Under the pieces are notes generated by a model. The model saw only the letters and a program-made list of their open reading frames with translations. It ran no database searches and was not told where the DNA came from. From assembly GCF_001424875.1 (NCBI RefSeq), contig NZ_LMCT01000072.1, positions 242,206-283,174 of the forward strand: DNA of 40,969 nucleotides. Direction: 5' to 3'. Both the position numbers and the translations under genes were made by a program. The DNA comes from Kitasatospora sp. Root107 (GTDB lineage: Bacteria; Actinomycetota; Actinomycetes; Streptomycetales; Streptomycetaceae). Below are positions 8,337 through 15,949 of the stretch, piece by piece (position 1 is the stretch's first letter; each line of letters begins with the position of its first letter).

Positions 8337-10148
8337 TCAGCTGTGGTAAAGCTCCTCGATGTCGTCCGCGTAGTGCCGGACGATGGCGCCGCGGCGGAGC
8401 TTGAGGGACGGGGTCAGCAGGCCCTGGTCCGGGCCGAACTCGCGGGGCAGCAGGCGAAAGGCGCGGATCGACTCGGCGCGCGAGACGGTGGTGTTGGCGG
8501 CGGCGACGCCGCGCTGGATCTCGGCGTGCAGGGCCTCGTCCGCCAGCGCGGCCCAAGAGTCCAGCTGCTCGCGGCCGTTGGCCTTCAGCCAGTGCGCCAG
8601 CGCCTGCGGATCGAGGGTGATCAGGGCCGCCACGTAGGGGCGGTTGTCGCCGACCACCAGGCACTGGGAGACCAGTGGATGTGCGCGTACCCGCTCCTCC
8701 AGCACGGTCGGGGCGAGGTTCTTGCCACTGCTGGTGACGATCAGCTCCTTCTTCCGGCCGGTGATGGTGAGGTAGCCGTCCTCGTCCAGCTCACCGAGGT
8801 CGCCGGTGGCCAACCACCCCTCGTAGAACATGTCGTGCGAGTGGTTCAGGTACCCCGCGAAGACCGAGGGGCCGCGGACCCAGACCTCGCCGTCCTCGCC
8901 GATCGCCACCTCGGCACCGGGCAACGGCCGGCCGACCGTGCCGGCCTTGGGGCGGCCGGGCGGGTTGGCGGTGACGGCGGCCGAGGTCTCGGTCAGCCCG
9001 TACCCCTCGTACACGGCCAGGCCGACGCCGGTGAAGAACAGGCTGAGCTCGCGGCCGAGCATCGAGCCGCCGCACATCACCGTCCGGGTCCGCCCGCCCA
9101 GCACCGCGCGCAGCCGGTGGTACACCAGCCGGTCGTACGCCGCGTGCCGCAGTCGCAGCGAGGCACTCGGGCCGGGACCGCGCCCGAAGGCGCGCTGTTC
9201 CCGGGCGGCCGCCCATTCGATCGCCACCTCGGCGGCCTGGCCGAAGAGTTCGCCCTTGCCGGCCTCTTCGGCGGCCTCCCGGGCGCGTTGGTACACCTTC
9301 TCCAGTACGTACGGCACCAGGTGCAGGAAGGTCGGCCGGAACGAGGCCAGCGCGGGCAGCAGCGAGTCGGTGGTCAGCTCGCCGTGGTGGCCGAGCCGGA
9401 TGTCGCCGCGGATCGCCGCGATCTGCACCACCCGCCCGTACACGTGCGCCAGCGGCAGCAGGACCAGGGTGGCGGGCTGCACCCCGCCGGTGTCCCGGAC
9501 CACCTGCTCCCAGCCGGTGAGCAGTGCGTCCGCCTCGGCGGCCAGGTTGCCGTGGGTGAGCAGACAGCCCTTGGGGCGTCCGGTGGTGCCAGAGGTGTAG
9601 ATGACGGTGGCCACCGAGTCGGGGGAGACGCCGAGCCGCTGACGGTGCACCAGCGAGTCGGGCAGGCCCCGGCCGTCCTCGGTCAGGGTGGTCACGCAGT
9701 TCTGGTCCAGCTGCCAGATCGAGGTCAGCTCGGTGAGCGCGTCGCAGACCGCGCCGACCGTCATGGCGTGGTCCTCGTGCTCCACCACGCAGGCCACCGC
9801 CTGGGTCTCGGCCAGGATCCAGCGCACCTGCTCGGCCGCCGAGGTGGGGTAGATCGGCACCGGAATGGCGCCGATCGACCAGAGCGCGTAGTCGAACAGG
9901 GTCCACTCGTACCGGGTGCCGGACATCACCGCGACCCGGTCGCCGTACCGGATGCCGTGGCTCAGCAGACCCTTGGCGAGCCCGAGCACCTCGTCCCGGA
10001 ACCGCAGCGCCGTCACGTGCCGCCAGCCGCCGTGCTCCCACCGGTCCAACTGGACCAGATTCGGGGATCGTTCGGCGGTGTCGTACACCGAGTCGGCGAG
10101 CCCGCCGACAGCCGGGGCCGGCGCGGCCAGGCCGCTGTACTGCCGCAC
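8337..10148 (-). CDS. Long-chain fatty acid-CoA ligase (FadD15-like)
   Basis: Adenylate-forming enzyme that activates a fatty acid with ATP and CoA. It is 603 aa, the size of mycobacterial FadD15-type ligases. The AMP-binding P-loop YTSGTTGRPKG lies at residues 184-194, followed by YEGYGLTETSAAV (A5 motif) and GDLGELDEDGYLTITGRKKE (A7/A8 hinge). The catalytic Lys near the C-terminus is likely in LTPSLKLRR. A residue stretch about 290-345 rich in Ala and Arg is the usual insertion of this subgroup. The start is GTG at 10148, with a GGGGGG stretch upstream. It stands alone and divergent from the conservon, so its physiological acyl substrate cannot be told from context. Confidence 0.92.
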   Translation of the reverse strand: MRQYSGLAAPAPAVGGLADSVYDTAERSPNLVQLDRWEHGGWRHVTALRFRDEVLGLAKGLLSHGIRYGDRVAVMSGTRYEWTLFDYALWSIGAIPVPIYPTSAAEQVRWILAETQAVACVVEHEDHAMTVGAVCDALTELTSIWQLDQNCVTTLTEDGRGLPDSLVHRQRLGVSPDSVATVIYTSGTTGRPKGCLLTHGNLAAEADALLTGWEQVVRDTGGVQPATLVLLPLAHVYGRVVQIAAIRGDIRLGHHGELTTDSLLPALASFRPTFLHLVPYVLEKVYQRAREAAEEAGKGELFGQAAEVAIEWAAAREQRAFGRGPGPSASLRLRHAAYDRLVYHRLRAVLGGRTRTVMCGGSMLGRELSLFFTGVGLAVYEGYGLTETSAAVTANPPGRPKAGTVGRPLPGAEVAIGEDGEVWVRGPSVFAGYLNHSHDMFYEGWLATGDLGELDEDGYLTITGRKKELIVTSSGKNLAPTVLEERVRAHPLVSQCLVVGDNRPYVAALITLDPQALAHWLKANGREQLDSWAALADEALHAEIQRGVAAANTTVSRAESIRAFRLLPREFGPDQGLLTPSLKLRRGAIVRHYADDIEELYHS

Positions 10149-10453
10149 CCGTGGCCCCCCGTTCCCGTCTGCCCGAGCGGATGTCAGCGAAGCTACCGGA
10201 TCGAAGCTGCGCTGCCCAGGGGTGGTGCGCCGGATCGCCGGATCGGCATGTGCCGCTCAAAAGCGCCGGACGGACAGAACTCCCTTTCCGGGCAATACCG
10301 GGAGGATCGTGACGGCTTCCGTCTGACTGTGCTTTCGACCCTTCGAACGAGTGGTCATGGAGTAGTAAGCTCACGCAGATCTCGGGCAGAGAGGTGTCCG
10401 GATCGCACCCGTCGCACCCCCTTGTCCGTGCTCTTCCCCGCACCGAGGACCCC
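10149..10453. promoter_or_regulatory. Divergent intergenic region between fadD-like gene and conservon
   Basis: 305 bp without a gene. The octamer CCGGATCG occurs four times on the plus strand: 10196-10203, 10230-10237 and 10238-10245 (directly abutting) and 10398-10405. A likely -10 for cvnA is TAAGCT (10366-10371), or the overlapping TAGTAA, within GGAGTAGTAAGCTCACG. The best -35 is a weak TTCGAA 18 bp upstream. I found no convincing promoter for the minus-strand gene. Confidence 0.4.
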
Positions 10454-13198
10454 ATGCGTCTGCGCAGCAGCTCGATCCGCGCGAAGATGATCGCGCTGCT
10501 CATGGTGCCCATCATCGCGCTCACCGGACTGTGGGTGTACGCGACGCTGGTGACCACCGGCGACGTGTGGAACCAACTGGACGTCAGCTCCGCCTACCGG
10601 ACCTTCGGCGTGCCGATCGACCAGTACGCCCGCGACGTGCAGGCCGAACGCCGGGCCGCCGTCATCAGGCTGGCCGATCCGGACGACAAGGACGCCCAGG
10701 AGAAGTACCAGCAGAGCAAGGCGATCACCGACCGCTCGCTGCAACTGCTGCGCTACCAGGCGGACTCCTCCGACGAGGCCAAGCTGGGCGGCGCCCAGCG
10801 GCTCAGGCTGCAGGACGTGCTGACGGCGGCCGACGGAGTCGGCGCGATCCGGCTCGAGGTGGACCGGCGGTCGAAGAACTGGGACCAGGTGATCGACCGC
10901 TACGCCGACCTGGTGCAGCCGGTGTTCGCGTTCCGGACCGCCTTCGTCAGCCAGCAGAGCGGCCAGCTGCCCCGGCAGGGCATGGTGCTGACCGAGCTGG
11001 TCCGGGCCAGGGAGTACCTCTCCCAGGAGGACGCGGCGCTCCGTGGCCTCCGGCTGACCCTGGAGGTGGCCAACCGCCCCGGATCCAGGAGCCCCAAGCC
11101 GGACAACACGATGTACCAGACCGCCCTGGACGCGCTGCACAACCAGCAGACCCTGTTCACCGTCTACGTGGCGGAGCTGGACGTGCAGGACCAGGCCGAC
11201 TACCGGGCGGCCAGGAACAGCGACAGCATGGCGACCCTGGCCTGGGCCGAGGTGCAGTTCGGCAGCTTCCAGAACCCGGCTGAGCGGGAGGCCGCGCTGG
11301 CCCGGGTGCCGCTGGCCGGCTGGAGCACCGGCGCGGACCAGGCACTGGCCGAACTCTCCACCCTGAACACCCGGCTGGCCGGCCAGATCGGCGCGGTGGC
11401 GAAGTCCTACGCGGTCAACCAGCTGGTGCGCGGCGGCATCGCCGGCCTGGTCGGTCTGATCGCGGTGGTCGCCTCGGTGATGATCTCCTACCGGATCGGC
11501 CGCGGCCTGGCCCGCGAACTGATCGGCCTGCGGAACGCGGCACTGGACATCTCCGGCACCCGGCTGCCCGCCGTGATGCTGCGGCTGCGCCGTGGCGAAC
11601 CGGTGGACATCGCGGCCGAGTCGCCCGAGCTGGAGTTCGGCCCCGCCGAGATCGGCGAGGTCGGCCGGGCCTTCAACCAGGTGCAGCGGGTGGCGGTCGA
11701 GGCGGCGGTCGAGCAGGCCGAGCTGCGCCGGGGTGTCTCGGCGGTCTTCGTCAACCTGGCCCGGCGCAGCCAGGTGCTGCTGCACCGTCAGCTCACCCTG
11801 CTGGACACCATGGAGCGGCGCACCGAGGACCCGGCCGAGCTGGAGGACCTGTTCAAGCTCGACCACCTGACGACCCGTATGCGCCGGCACGCCGAGGGTC
11901 TGATCATCCTGTCCGGCGGCTCGCCGGGCCGGGCCTGGCGCAAGCCGGTCCGGATGGTCGACGTGGTGCGCGCCGCCGTCGGTGAGGTGGAGGACTACGC
12001 CCGGGTGATAGTCCGGCCGTTCCCCGGCACCGGGCTGCTCGGCAGCGCGGTCGCCGACGTCACCCACCTGATCGCCGAGCTGGTGGAGAACGCGGCGGTG
12101 TACTCGCCGCCGCAGGCCCAGGTCACGGTGCAGGGTGAGGTGGTCGCGCACGGCTTCTCGCTGGAGATCGACGACCGGGGCCTCGGGCTGAGCGAGTCGG
12201 CACTCGCCGACATCAACCAACGCCTCGCGGTGGAGCAGGAGTTCGACCTCGCGGATACCGACCGGCTGGGCCTGTTCGTGGTCAGCCGGCTGGCCCGGCG
12301 GCACGGCATCCGGGTCCACCTGCGGCCCTCGCCGTACGGCGGGACGGCGGCGATCGTACTGATCCCGCGCGAGCTGCTGGCCGAGGCCCCCGACCTGCTG
12401 GCCGACGCACCGGCGGGACCGCGTCCGGCCGCCGTCCCGCCTGCCGGGTCCGGCCGGCCGGACCTGGTCGCGGTTCCGGCGCTGGGCACGGGCCAGGACG
12501 GTGGCAAGGGCCGGGACAGTGGCAAGGACGGGCCCACCGGCCACGGCGGGCATCGGCGCGGCGAGAGTGCGCCGGTGGGCGCCGACGAGCCGGTCCGCGG
12601 CCTCGGGCGCCCGGCGGGCGGACCACGCCCCTCGGCCGCCGAACCCGCCCGTACGCCGGGTGGGTTGCCGCGCCGCCGGTCCGGTACCGGGCCGACCCTG
12701 GTACCGGCCGGGAGCACCGGTGCCGGCAGCGGCACCGGACGGCACCGCCGGTCGGACAGCCCGCCGGAGGAGGGGCCGGTCCCGGTCCCGCCCACCGCGC
12801 CGGCCGGGGGGCTGCTGCCCCGCCGGGTCCGACAGGCCAACCTGGCACCGCAGTTGAAGAACGCGGCGACCTCCGACGCCACCGCCGAGCAGAGCAGCCG
12901 GGACCGTTCGCCGGAGGAGGCCCGGTCGGCCTTCTCCTCCTTCCAACGCGGCTTCCAGCGCGGGCGTGGCGACCGGTTCCAGCCCGCCTCGCTCACGGTC
13001 GTGCCGGACCAGCCCGAGCCCGCCGCACCCCCTGTGCCCGCCGTGCCCGCACCGGTCCCGCCGGTCCGCCGGCGCCCGGCCGCGATCCTGCCGGCGCCCC
13101 GGCCCCAGGCCCTGTCGGCCGGGCCGGCCCGATCCGTGACACCAGCTCAGCCTGTGACACCTGCTCAGCCTGCACCAACGGAAGGAACCGAATCATGA
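10454..13198 (+). CDS. cvnA: Conservon sensor histidine-kinase-like protein CvnA
   Basis: Membrane ATPase/histidine-kinase-like component of a conservon, a four-gene module typical of streptomycetes. 914 aa. TM1 spans residues 11-33. An extracytoplasmic helical sensor of the nitrate/nitrite-sensing (NIT) type follows to about 325, then TM2 at about 327-350 and a HAMP linker. A dimerisation-like helix contains NLARRSQVLLHRQLTLLD. The GHKL ATPase has N-box ELVENAAVYSPP near 541 and G-boxes DDRGLGLS and DRLGLFVVS. From about residue 640 a low-complexity Pro/Gly/Arg tail of some 270 residues follows, ending in two VTPAQP repeats. The ATG at 10454 has GAGGA upstream. Its stop overlaps cvnB by ATGA. 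Confidence 0.93.
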   Translation: MRLRSSSIRAKMIALLMVPIIALTGLWVYATLVTTGDVWNQLDVSSAYRTFGVPIDQYARDVQAERRAAVIRLADPDDKDAQEKYQQSKAITDRSLQLLRYQADSSDEAKLGGAQRLRLQDVLTAADGVGAIRLEVDRRSKNWDQVIDRYADLVQPVFAFRTAFVSQQSGQLPRQGMVLTELVRAREYLSQEDAALRGLRLTLEVANRPGSRSPKPDNTMYQTALDALHNQQTLFTVYVAELDVQDQADYRAARNSDSMATLAWAEVQFGSFQNPAEREAALARVPLAGWSTGADQALAELSTLNTRLAGQIGAVAKSYAVNQLVRGGIAGLVGLIAVVASVMISYRIGRGLARELIGLRNAALDISGTRLPAVMLRLRRGEPVDIAAESPELEFGPAEIGEVGRAFNQVQRVAVEAAVEQAELRRGVSAVFVNLARRSQVLLHRQLTLLDTMERRTEDPAELEDLFKLDHLTTRMRRHAEGLIILSGGSPGRAWRKPVRMVDVVRAAVGEVEDYARVIVRPFPGTGLLGSAVADVTHLIAELVENAAVYSPPQAQVTVQGEVVAHGFSLEIDDRGLGLSESALADINQRLAVEQEFDLADTDRLGLFVVSRLARRHGIRVHLRPSPYGGTAAIVLIPRELLAEAPDLLADAPAGPRPAAVPPAGSGRPDLVAVPALGTGQDGGKGRDSGKDGPTGHGGHRRGESAPVGADEPVRGLGRPAGGPRPSAAEPARTPGGLPRRRSGTGPTLVPAGSTGAGSGTGRHRRSDSPPEEGPVPVPPTAPAGGLLPRRVRQANLAPQLKNAATSDATAEQSSRDRSPEEARSAFSSFQRGFQRGRGDRFQPASLTVVPDQPEPAAPPVPAVPAPVPPVRRRPAAILPAPRPQALSAGPARSVTPAQPVTPAQPAPTEGTES
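13136..13171 (+). repeat. 18-bp tandem repeat in the cvnA tail
   Basis: Two abutting copies of GTGACACC(A/T)GCTCAGCCT lie at 13136-13153 and 13154-13171 and differ at one base. They encode VTPAQP twice, in frame, in the disordered C-terminal tail of CvnA. This is a recent-looking slippage duplication. Confidence 0.8.
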
Positions 13199-13614
13199 CC
13201 GCAACGGCACAGCCGTCAGGAGACCTCAACTGGCTGCTGGACGATCTGGTGGGACGGGTCGCGGCGCTGCGGCACGCGGTCATCCTCTCCAGTGACGGTC
13301 TGGCCACCGGTGCCTCCCAGGGCCTGGAGCGCGAGGACGCCGAGCACCTGGCCGCCGTCGCGGCGGGCTTCCACAGCCTGGCCAAGGGGGCCGGACGGCA
13401 CTTCCAGGTCGGCGGCGTCCGGCAGACCATGGTCGAGCTGGACGAGGCGTTCCTGTTCATCACCGCGGCGGGCGACGGCAGTTGCCTGGCGGTGCTGAGC
13501 GAGGCCGAGTCCGACGTCGGCCAGATCGCGTACGAGATGGCCCTGCTGGTCAAGCGGGTCGGTGAGCACCTGTCCGCCGACCCGCGCACCGAGTCCGTTC
13601 CGCCGGGGAGATGA
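13195..13614 (+). CDS. cvnB: Roadblock/LC7 protein CvnB
   Basis: 139-aa cytoplasmic protein of the roadblock/LC7 fold, the second conservon component. It is related to MglB-type GTPase regulators and is expected to act on the GTPase CvnD and connect it to CvnA. The sequence LNWLLDDLVGRVAALRHAVI, then LSSDGLATGAS, is the family start. The central segment MVELDEAFLFITAAGDGSCLA and the final helix IAYEMALLVKRVGEHL complete the fold. The start ATG overlaps the cvnA stop (ATGA) and is preceded by GGAAGGA. Seven bases separate it from cvnC. Confidence 0.93.
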   Translation: MTATAQPSGDLNWLLDDLVGRVAALRHAVILSSDGLATGASQGLEREDAEHLAAVAAGFHSLAKGAGRHFQVGGVRQTMVELDEAFLFITAAGDGSCLAVLSEAESDVGQIAYEMALLVKRVGEHLSADPRTESVPPGR

Positions 13615-13621
13615 CCGAACG

Positions 13622-14071
13622 ATGACCGTCGAGGACACCGCACCGGAGCCGAGCCGGACCGAAGAGCCGACCCAGCCGGCCTTTCCCGCCCGCCCGCCCG
13701 TCGAGGACCAGTGGTTCGACGACGACGCGGGGCCGATGGTGCGGCTGTTCTCGATGACCAAGGGCCGGACCAGGCCGGTCGAGGAGGGGATGTTCGACCT
13801 CATCTCGCTGGTGACCGCCGTACACCCGGACGAGAGCGAGGAGCCCGACCTCGACCCGGAGCACCGGGCCATCCTCGCGCTCTGCCGTCACGAGCCGCTC
13901 AGCGTCGCCGAGTTGGGCTCGTACACCGATCTGCCGGTGAGCGTGGTCCGGGTGCTGCTCGGCGACCTGCTGCATGCGGAACTTATCGCCGTCACCCGAC
14001 CCGTTCCGCTCGCCCAACTACCGGACGAGCGCCTGCTGCGAGACGTGATCAATGGCCTTCGCGCACTCTGA
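13622..14071 (+). CDS. cvnC: DUF742 winged-helix-like protein CvnC
   Basis: 149-aa DUF742 protein, the third conservon gene. The N-terminal 35 residues are acidic and Pro-rich. The core starts at WFDDDAGPMVRLFSMTKGRT and contains the family pattern FDLISLVTA, then LDPEHRAILALCRHEPLSVA. A winged-helix-like segment (ELGSYTDLPVSVVRVLLGDL) follows, then the conserved LPDERLLRDVINGLRAL end. The ATG at 13622 lies seven bases after cvnB and follows GGGGAG. Its 3' end overlaps cvnD by 20 bp. DUF742 proteins have no established biochemical activity that I can state. Confidence 0.92.
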   Translation: MTVEDTAPEPSRTEEPTQPAFPARPPVEDQWFDDDAGPMVRLFSMTKGRTRPVEEGMFDLISLVTAVHPDESEEPDLDPEHRAILALCRHEPLSVAELGSYTDLPVSVVRVLLGDLLHAELIAVTRPVPLAQLPDERLLRDVINGLRAL

Positions 14072-14669
14072 CGTCCAGCCCGTCCAGCCCGCCCAGCCCG
14101 GCCAGGCTTCGCCCTGGAGCGCGGTGGCCCTCAAGATCCTGGTCGCCGGCGGCTTCGGCGCGGGCAAGACCACCCTGGTGGGGGCAGTCAGCGAGATCCG
14201 CCCGCTGCGCACCGAGGAGCAACTCACCACGGCAGGGCAGGAGGTGGACGACACCTCCGGCGTGGAGGCCAAGCGGACCACCACGGTGGCGATGGACTTC
14301 GGCCGGATCGACCTGCGCCCCGGCCTCGCGCTCTACCTGTTCGGCACGCCCGGGCAGGACCGGTTCTGGTTCGCCTGGGACGAGCTGGCGGCGGGTGCGC
14401 TCGGTGCGGTGGTCCTCGCCGACACCCGTCGACTCGCCGACTGCTTCCCCTCGGTGGACTTCTTCGAGCGGCGCGGCATCCCGTTCGTGGTCGCGGTGAA
14501 CTGCTTCGAGGGCACCGAGGTGTTCGCCCCCGGCGACGTCCGCGACGCGCTCGACCTGGACCCCGGGGTGCCGGTGCTGCTGTGCGACGCCCGCCGCCGG
14601 GAGGACGGCAAGGAGCTGCTGATCAGGCTGGCCGAGCACGCGATGGAGCGGCGCGGTTTCGTAGTCTGA
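14052..14669 (+). CDS. cvnD: Conservon GTP-binding protein CvnD
   Basis: 205-aa small GTPase-like protein, the fourth conservon component. Walker A is GGFGAGKTT at residues 33-41. The DTSGVEAKRTTTVAMDFGR segment is the switch I region. FGTPGQDRFWFAWDEL is switch II (PGQ in place of the Ras AGQ). VAVNCFEG stands at the position of the NKxD guanine motif, as is usual for this family. The start ATG lies inside cvnC (20-bp overlap). The order cvnA-B-C-D with overlapping ends shows one transcript. A short inverted repeat, GAGAC-GCC-GTCTC, sits at its stop. Confidence 0.93.
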   Translation: MAFAHSDVQPVQPAQPGQASPWSAVALKILVAGGFGAGKTTLVGAVSEIRPLRTEEQLTTAGQEVDDTSGVEAKRTTTVAMDFGRIDLRPGLALYLFGTPGQDRFWFAWDELAAGALGAVVLADTRRLADCFPSVDFFERRGIPFVVAVNCFEGTEVFAPGDVRDALDLDPGVPVLLCDARRREDGKELLIRLAEHAMERRGFVV

Positions 14670-14781
14670 GACGCCGTCTCGCCAGTTGGACGATTTGGCG
14701 CATTCGGCTTGCCGCCGGGGCCCGGGTCGTGGAACTCTCTTGGCGACAGTTCATCGCAGCGCCGGGGGGAGGTACCACAGC

Positions 14782-14904
14782 ATGGCCGCAGCAGCAGTCC
14801 GTCCGAGGCTCCGCCCGACGGCCCACTCCGCCCCGGTGACACCGGACCTGACCATGCGTCGGTACATCGACCAGGCGCTCTGCTCCAGCGCCTGCTGTCG
14901 CTGA
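14782..14904 (+). CDS. 40-aa small ORF with Cys-rich end
   Basis: Short gene in the 482-bp gap between cvnD and the winged-helix regulator. It has an excellent ribosome-binding site, GGGGGGAGG at 14764-14772, nine bases before the ATG. The product begins MAAAAVRPRLRPTAHSAPV and ends MRRYIDQALCSSACCR. The last half resembles the short Arg/Ile/Asp...Cys leader peptides found upstream of actinobacterial sulfur-metabolism genes, though no such gene follows here. An internal ATG would give just the 16-residue end. It could be a Cys-sensing leader for the regulator at 15152. No other structure was found in the rest of the gap. Confidence 0.5.
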   Translation: MAAAAVRPRLRPTAHSAPVTPDLTMRRYIDQALCSSACCR

Positions 14905-15151
14905 CCCCGGGTCCGACCCGCACTCCTGCCGTCTTAGGTGCTCTGCTCCCGGCCACTTTCTTTCGCCGGGCAACGAACCGCCGGACGTGGACAGTCCTGA
15001 TGTCCCGACCGTCGCACCAGCCTCAGCAGTCGTGCCCCGGCCCGCCCGGCGCGTCCCGGCCCACCGCCTGACCACCCGTCAGTGCCGGTGTCCCGCCCAG
15101 GTCGACGCGCAGACGACACCCACCATCCGTCACGCGCGAAAGAGCGGCATC

Positions 15152-15790
15152 ATGTCTTCCTCCTCCACCGCCACCCTGTCCGCCCCCTCCGCCACCCCGC
15201 ACCTGCGGGCGGTCCGATCCGTCTCGGCCCCCGTCGACCGCCGGCACCTCGCCCCCGCCACACCGCAGGCACTGTTCGGTGCGCTGCCCGAAGGTGCCAC
15301 AGTGGTCGCCGCACTGCCCCAGTCCGCCATCCCGCAGGGCCTGTTGGCGCAGTACGGCGCCCAGTTCGGCACCACCGACGCGGGCAGCGGACCGCTGGTC
15401 GGCTACCTGGTCCTGGTCCCGGCGGCAGAGGCCCCGGCCGCCGTCGCTCCCGCTCCCGCACCCGCTGCTGCACCGGTCCGAACGGCGGGCAGGCCCTCGG
15501 CGCACGGCATCAGCGTCGACACCGAGCGCCGCAGCGCCCACGTCGACGGCAAGCTGCTCGACCTCACCTACCTCGAGTTCGAACTGCTCGCCCACCTCAC
15601 CGAGCACCCGCAGCGCGTCCACACCCGCGACCACCTGGTCTCCGCCGTCTGGGGCTACGGCCACGTCGGCGACGGCCGCACGGTCGACGTCCACGTCGCC
15701 CGGCTCCGCCGCAAGCTCGGCGCGGCCTACCGCGACAGCATCGTCACGGTCCGCCGGGTCGGCTACAAGTACGCCCCGGTCAGTCAGTAG
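15152..15790 (+). CDS. Orphan OmpR/PhoB-type winged-helix regulator without receiver domain
   Basis: 212-aa DNA-binding protein. Residues about 125-212 form an OmpR/PhoB winged helix, with LLDLTYLEFELLAHLTEHPQ, VHTRDHLVSAVWGY and the wing TVDVHVARLRRKLG followed by RRVGYKYAPV. The N-terminal half is not a response-regulator receiver. It has no acidic pocket or phospho-Asp, but contains an unrecognised block (LFGALPEGATVVAALPQSAI, then LVGYLVLVPA) followed by an Ala/Pro linker. It is therefore not controlled by ordinary phosphorylation. The ATG at 15152 has only a weak GAAAGAG upstream; an open frame from 14987 has no better site. The upstream small ORF may control it. Confidence 0.85.
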   Translation: MSSSSTATLSAPSATPHLRAVRSVSAPVDRRHLAPATPQALFGALPEGATVVAALPQSAIPQGLLAQYGAQFGTTDAGSGPLVGYLVLVPAAEAPAAVAPAPAPAAAPVRTAGRPSAHGISVDTERRSAHVDGKLLDLTYLEFELLAHLTEHPQRVHTRDHLVSAVWGYGHVGDGRTVDVHVARLRRKLGAAYRDSIVTVRRVGYKYAPVSQ

Positions 15791-15809
15791 CGGGGCCAGC
15801 CAGGCACAC

Positions 15810-15928
15810 ACCAGGGCTCGGGGAACTGCGAGGAGATCCGGCGTTCGGGTCACGTACGAAAGTGCCTGACCACTTACGTACGGATCACCTTGCACGCGGT
15901 CGGCGTCGCAGTTCCCCGAGCCCCTGGT
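15810..15928. repeat. Dispersed intergenic element, copy A (119 bp)
   Basis: The ends are inverted repeats: left ACCAGGGCTCGGGGAACTGC and right its complement with one extra G (22-23 bp arms). Inside is a 12-bp hairpin with one mismatch, CGTACGAAAGTG / CACTTACGTACG (15853-15864 and 15871-15882), with loop CCTGAC. The right half recurs in the opposite orientation in copy B (22194-22372). It lies between the convergent winged-helix and aldo/keto reductase genes and could act as a terminator for both. It has no coding capacity. Confidence 0.8.
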
Positions 15929-15949
15929 CTGACAGGGCTGACGCCTTGC

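Noticed and set aside
8343..10490. Very long open frames opposite known genes (e.g. 8343-10490 plus, 10355-12946 minus, 22158-24161 minus, 36859-39318 minus)
   Set aside because: They are shadows of GC3-biased genes: composition is Arg/Gly/Pro/His-rich without recognisable domains, while the other strand carries clear families.
13195..14669. Novel small-GTPase signalling system
   Set aside because: It is the well-known conservon arrangement of streptomycetes.
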